A DNA stretch of 64,000 bases from Desulforapulum autotrophicum (lineage in GTDB: Bacteria; Desulfobacterota; Desulfobacteria; Desulfobacterales; Desulfolunaceae). Below the pieces are notes generated by a model that saw only the letters and a list, made by a program, of their open reading frames with translations, was not told where the DNA came from and searched no databases. The stretch spans positions 248,001 to 312,000 of the forward strand of contig DYJE01000002.1 in assembly GCA_020723285.1 (NCBI GenBank), written 5' to 3'. Both the position numbers and the translations under genes were made by a program. Below are positions 63,868 through 64,000 of this stretch, piece by piece. The number at the start of each line of letters is the position of its first letter. The stretch's first letter is position 1.

Positions 63868-64000
63868 TTAATCGGACTTTGAAGTTACAACGACATTTTC
63901 AAGGAATGAAAAAGATATCCTCTTCGAAAGATCATTCAGTTTTACAATGGTCTTAACACCATGAATCAAAAGACCCTTAAAAAACGAGCCAAAAAAAACG
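63868..64000 (-). CDS. possible C-terminal end of a protein cut by the window edge
   Basis: On the minus strand one frame is open from the window edge to TAA at 63868-63870 (about 44 codons, ending VVVTSKSD). The other two minus-strand frames stop quickly. It has no recognisable domain. It may be the tail of the next exopolysaccharide gene or chance in A+T-rich DNA. Confidence 0.3.
   Translation of the reverse strand, partial: VFFGSFFKGLLIHGVKTIVKLNDLSKRISFSFLENVVVTSKSD

Noticed and set aside
1-64000. CRISPR arrays, phage genes, rRNA or intact insertion sequences
   Set aside because: No regularly spaced repeats, cas, phage or rRNA-like sequence was seen. The only mobile trace is the IS66 remnant at 34.4-34.7 kb.

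Overview
The window looks like chromosome from an anaerobic member of the Desulfobacterota (a Desulfobacterales-type sulfate reducer or relative). The inference rests on gene content: a Nuo-type complex I tail, several anaerobic radical-SAM enzymes, anaerobic benzimidazole and cobamide genes under a cobalamin riboswitch, sigma-54 regulators, and a PEP-CTERM/exopolysaccharide locus in a Gram-negative envelope context. No rRNA is present, so the species cannot be named.

Left half (1-33 kb, moderate G+C). The end of a nuo operon (nuoL tail, nuoM, nuoN) is followed by a four-gene metalloenzyme cassette (3.5-8.9 kb): a radical SAM/SPASM protein, a radical SAM-methyltransferase fusion, a B12-binding radical SAM protein and an MBL-fold hydrolase. 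On the minus strand a tamB-like gene is translationally coupled to an Omp85 gene with seven POTRA repeats. Then come a hybrid sensor kinase, an exported unknown, a sensor kinase/NtrC-type regulator pair, a small single-gene unit, three envelope proteins (two DUF4349-like), a possibly frameshifted zinc-ribbon gene, argJ-ygiQ, and a cobamide unit (bzaF-like gene then cobT) behind a cobalamin riboswitch with a terminator.

Right half (33-64 kb, clearly A+T-richer). A tRNA-Leu(CAA) gene marks the change in composition. After it lie two genes for PEP-CTERM surface proteins, each behind a -24/-12 (sigma-54) promoter-like site. A further gene carries two more copies of the second protein's domain but has no signal peptide or anchor. 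An IS66 transposase remnant sits between them.

From 36.8 kb to the end everything is on the minus strand and forms one exopolysaccharide locus read from right to left. It includes a FemAB-like protein, GT2 and GT4 glycosyltransferases, two asparagine-synthase-type amidotransferases (one without the N-terminal Cys), hexapeptide acetyltransferases, a Wzx flippase, a polysaccharide deacetylase, an acyltransferase-3 protein, a CapK-type adenylate-forming enzyme, a secreted unknown, a Wzy/O-ligase-like protein, a transglutaminase-like protein, a PcRGLX/YetA-like protein and WecB. A strong terminator hairpin inside the locus (46.54-46.58 kb) divides it into two transcription blocks. This mix is typical of exosortase-linked EPS loci, but the exosortase gene itself is not in the window.

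Best leads: the riboswitch-controlled bzaF/cobT unit (easily misnamed thiC), the radical-SAM cassette with its fusion enzyme, the seven-POTRA Omp85, the sigma-54 sites before the PEP-CTERM genes, the duplicated-domain protein, and the Cys-to-Thr amidotransferase.
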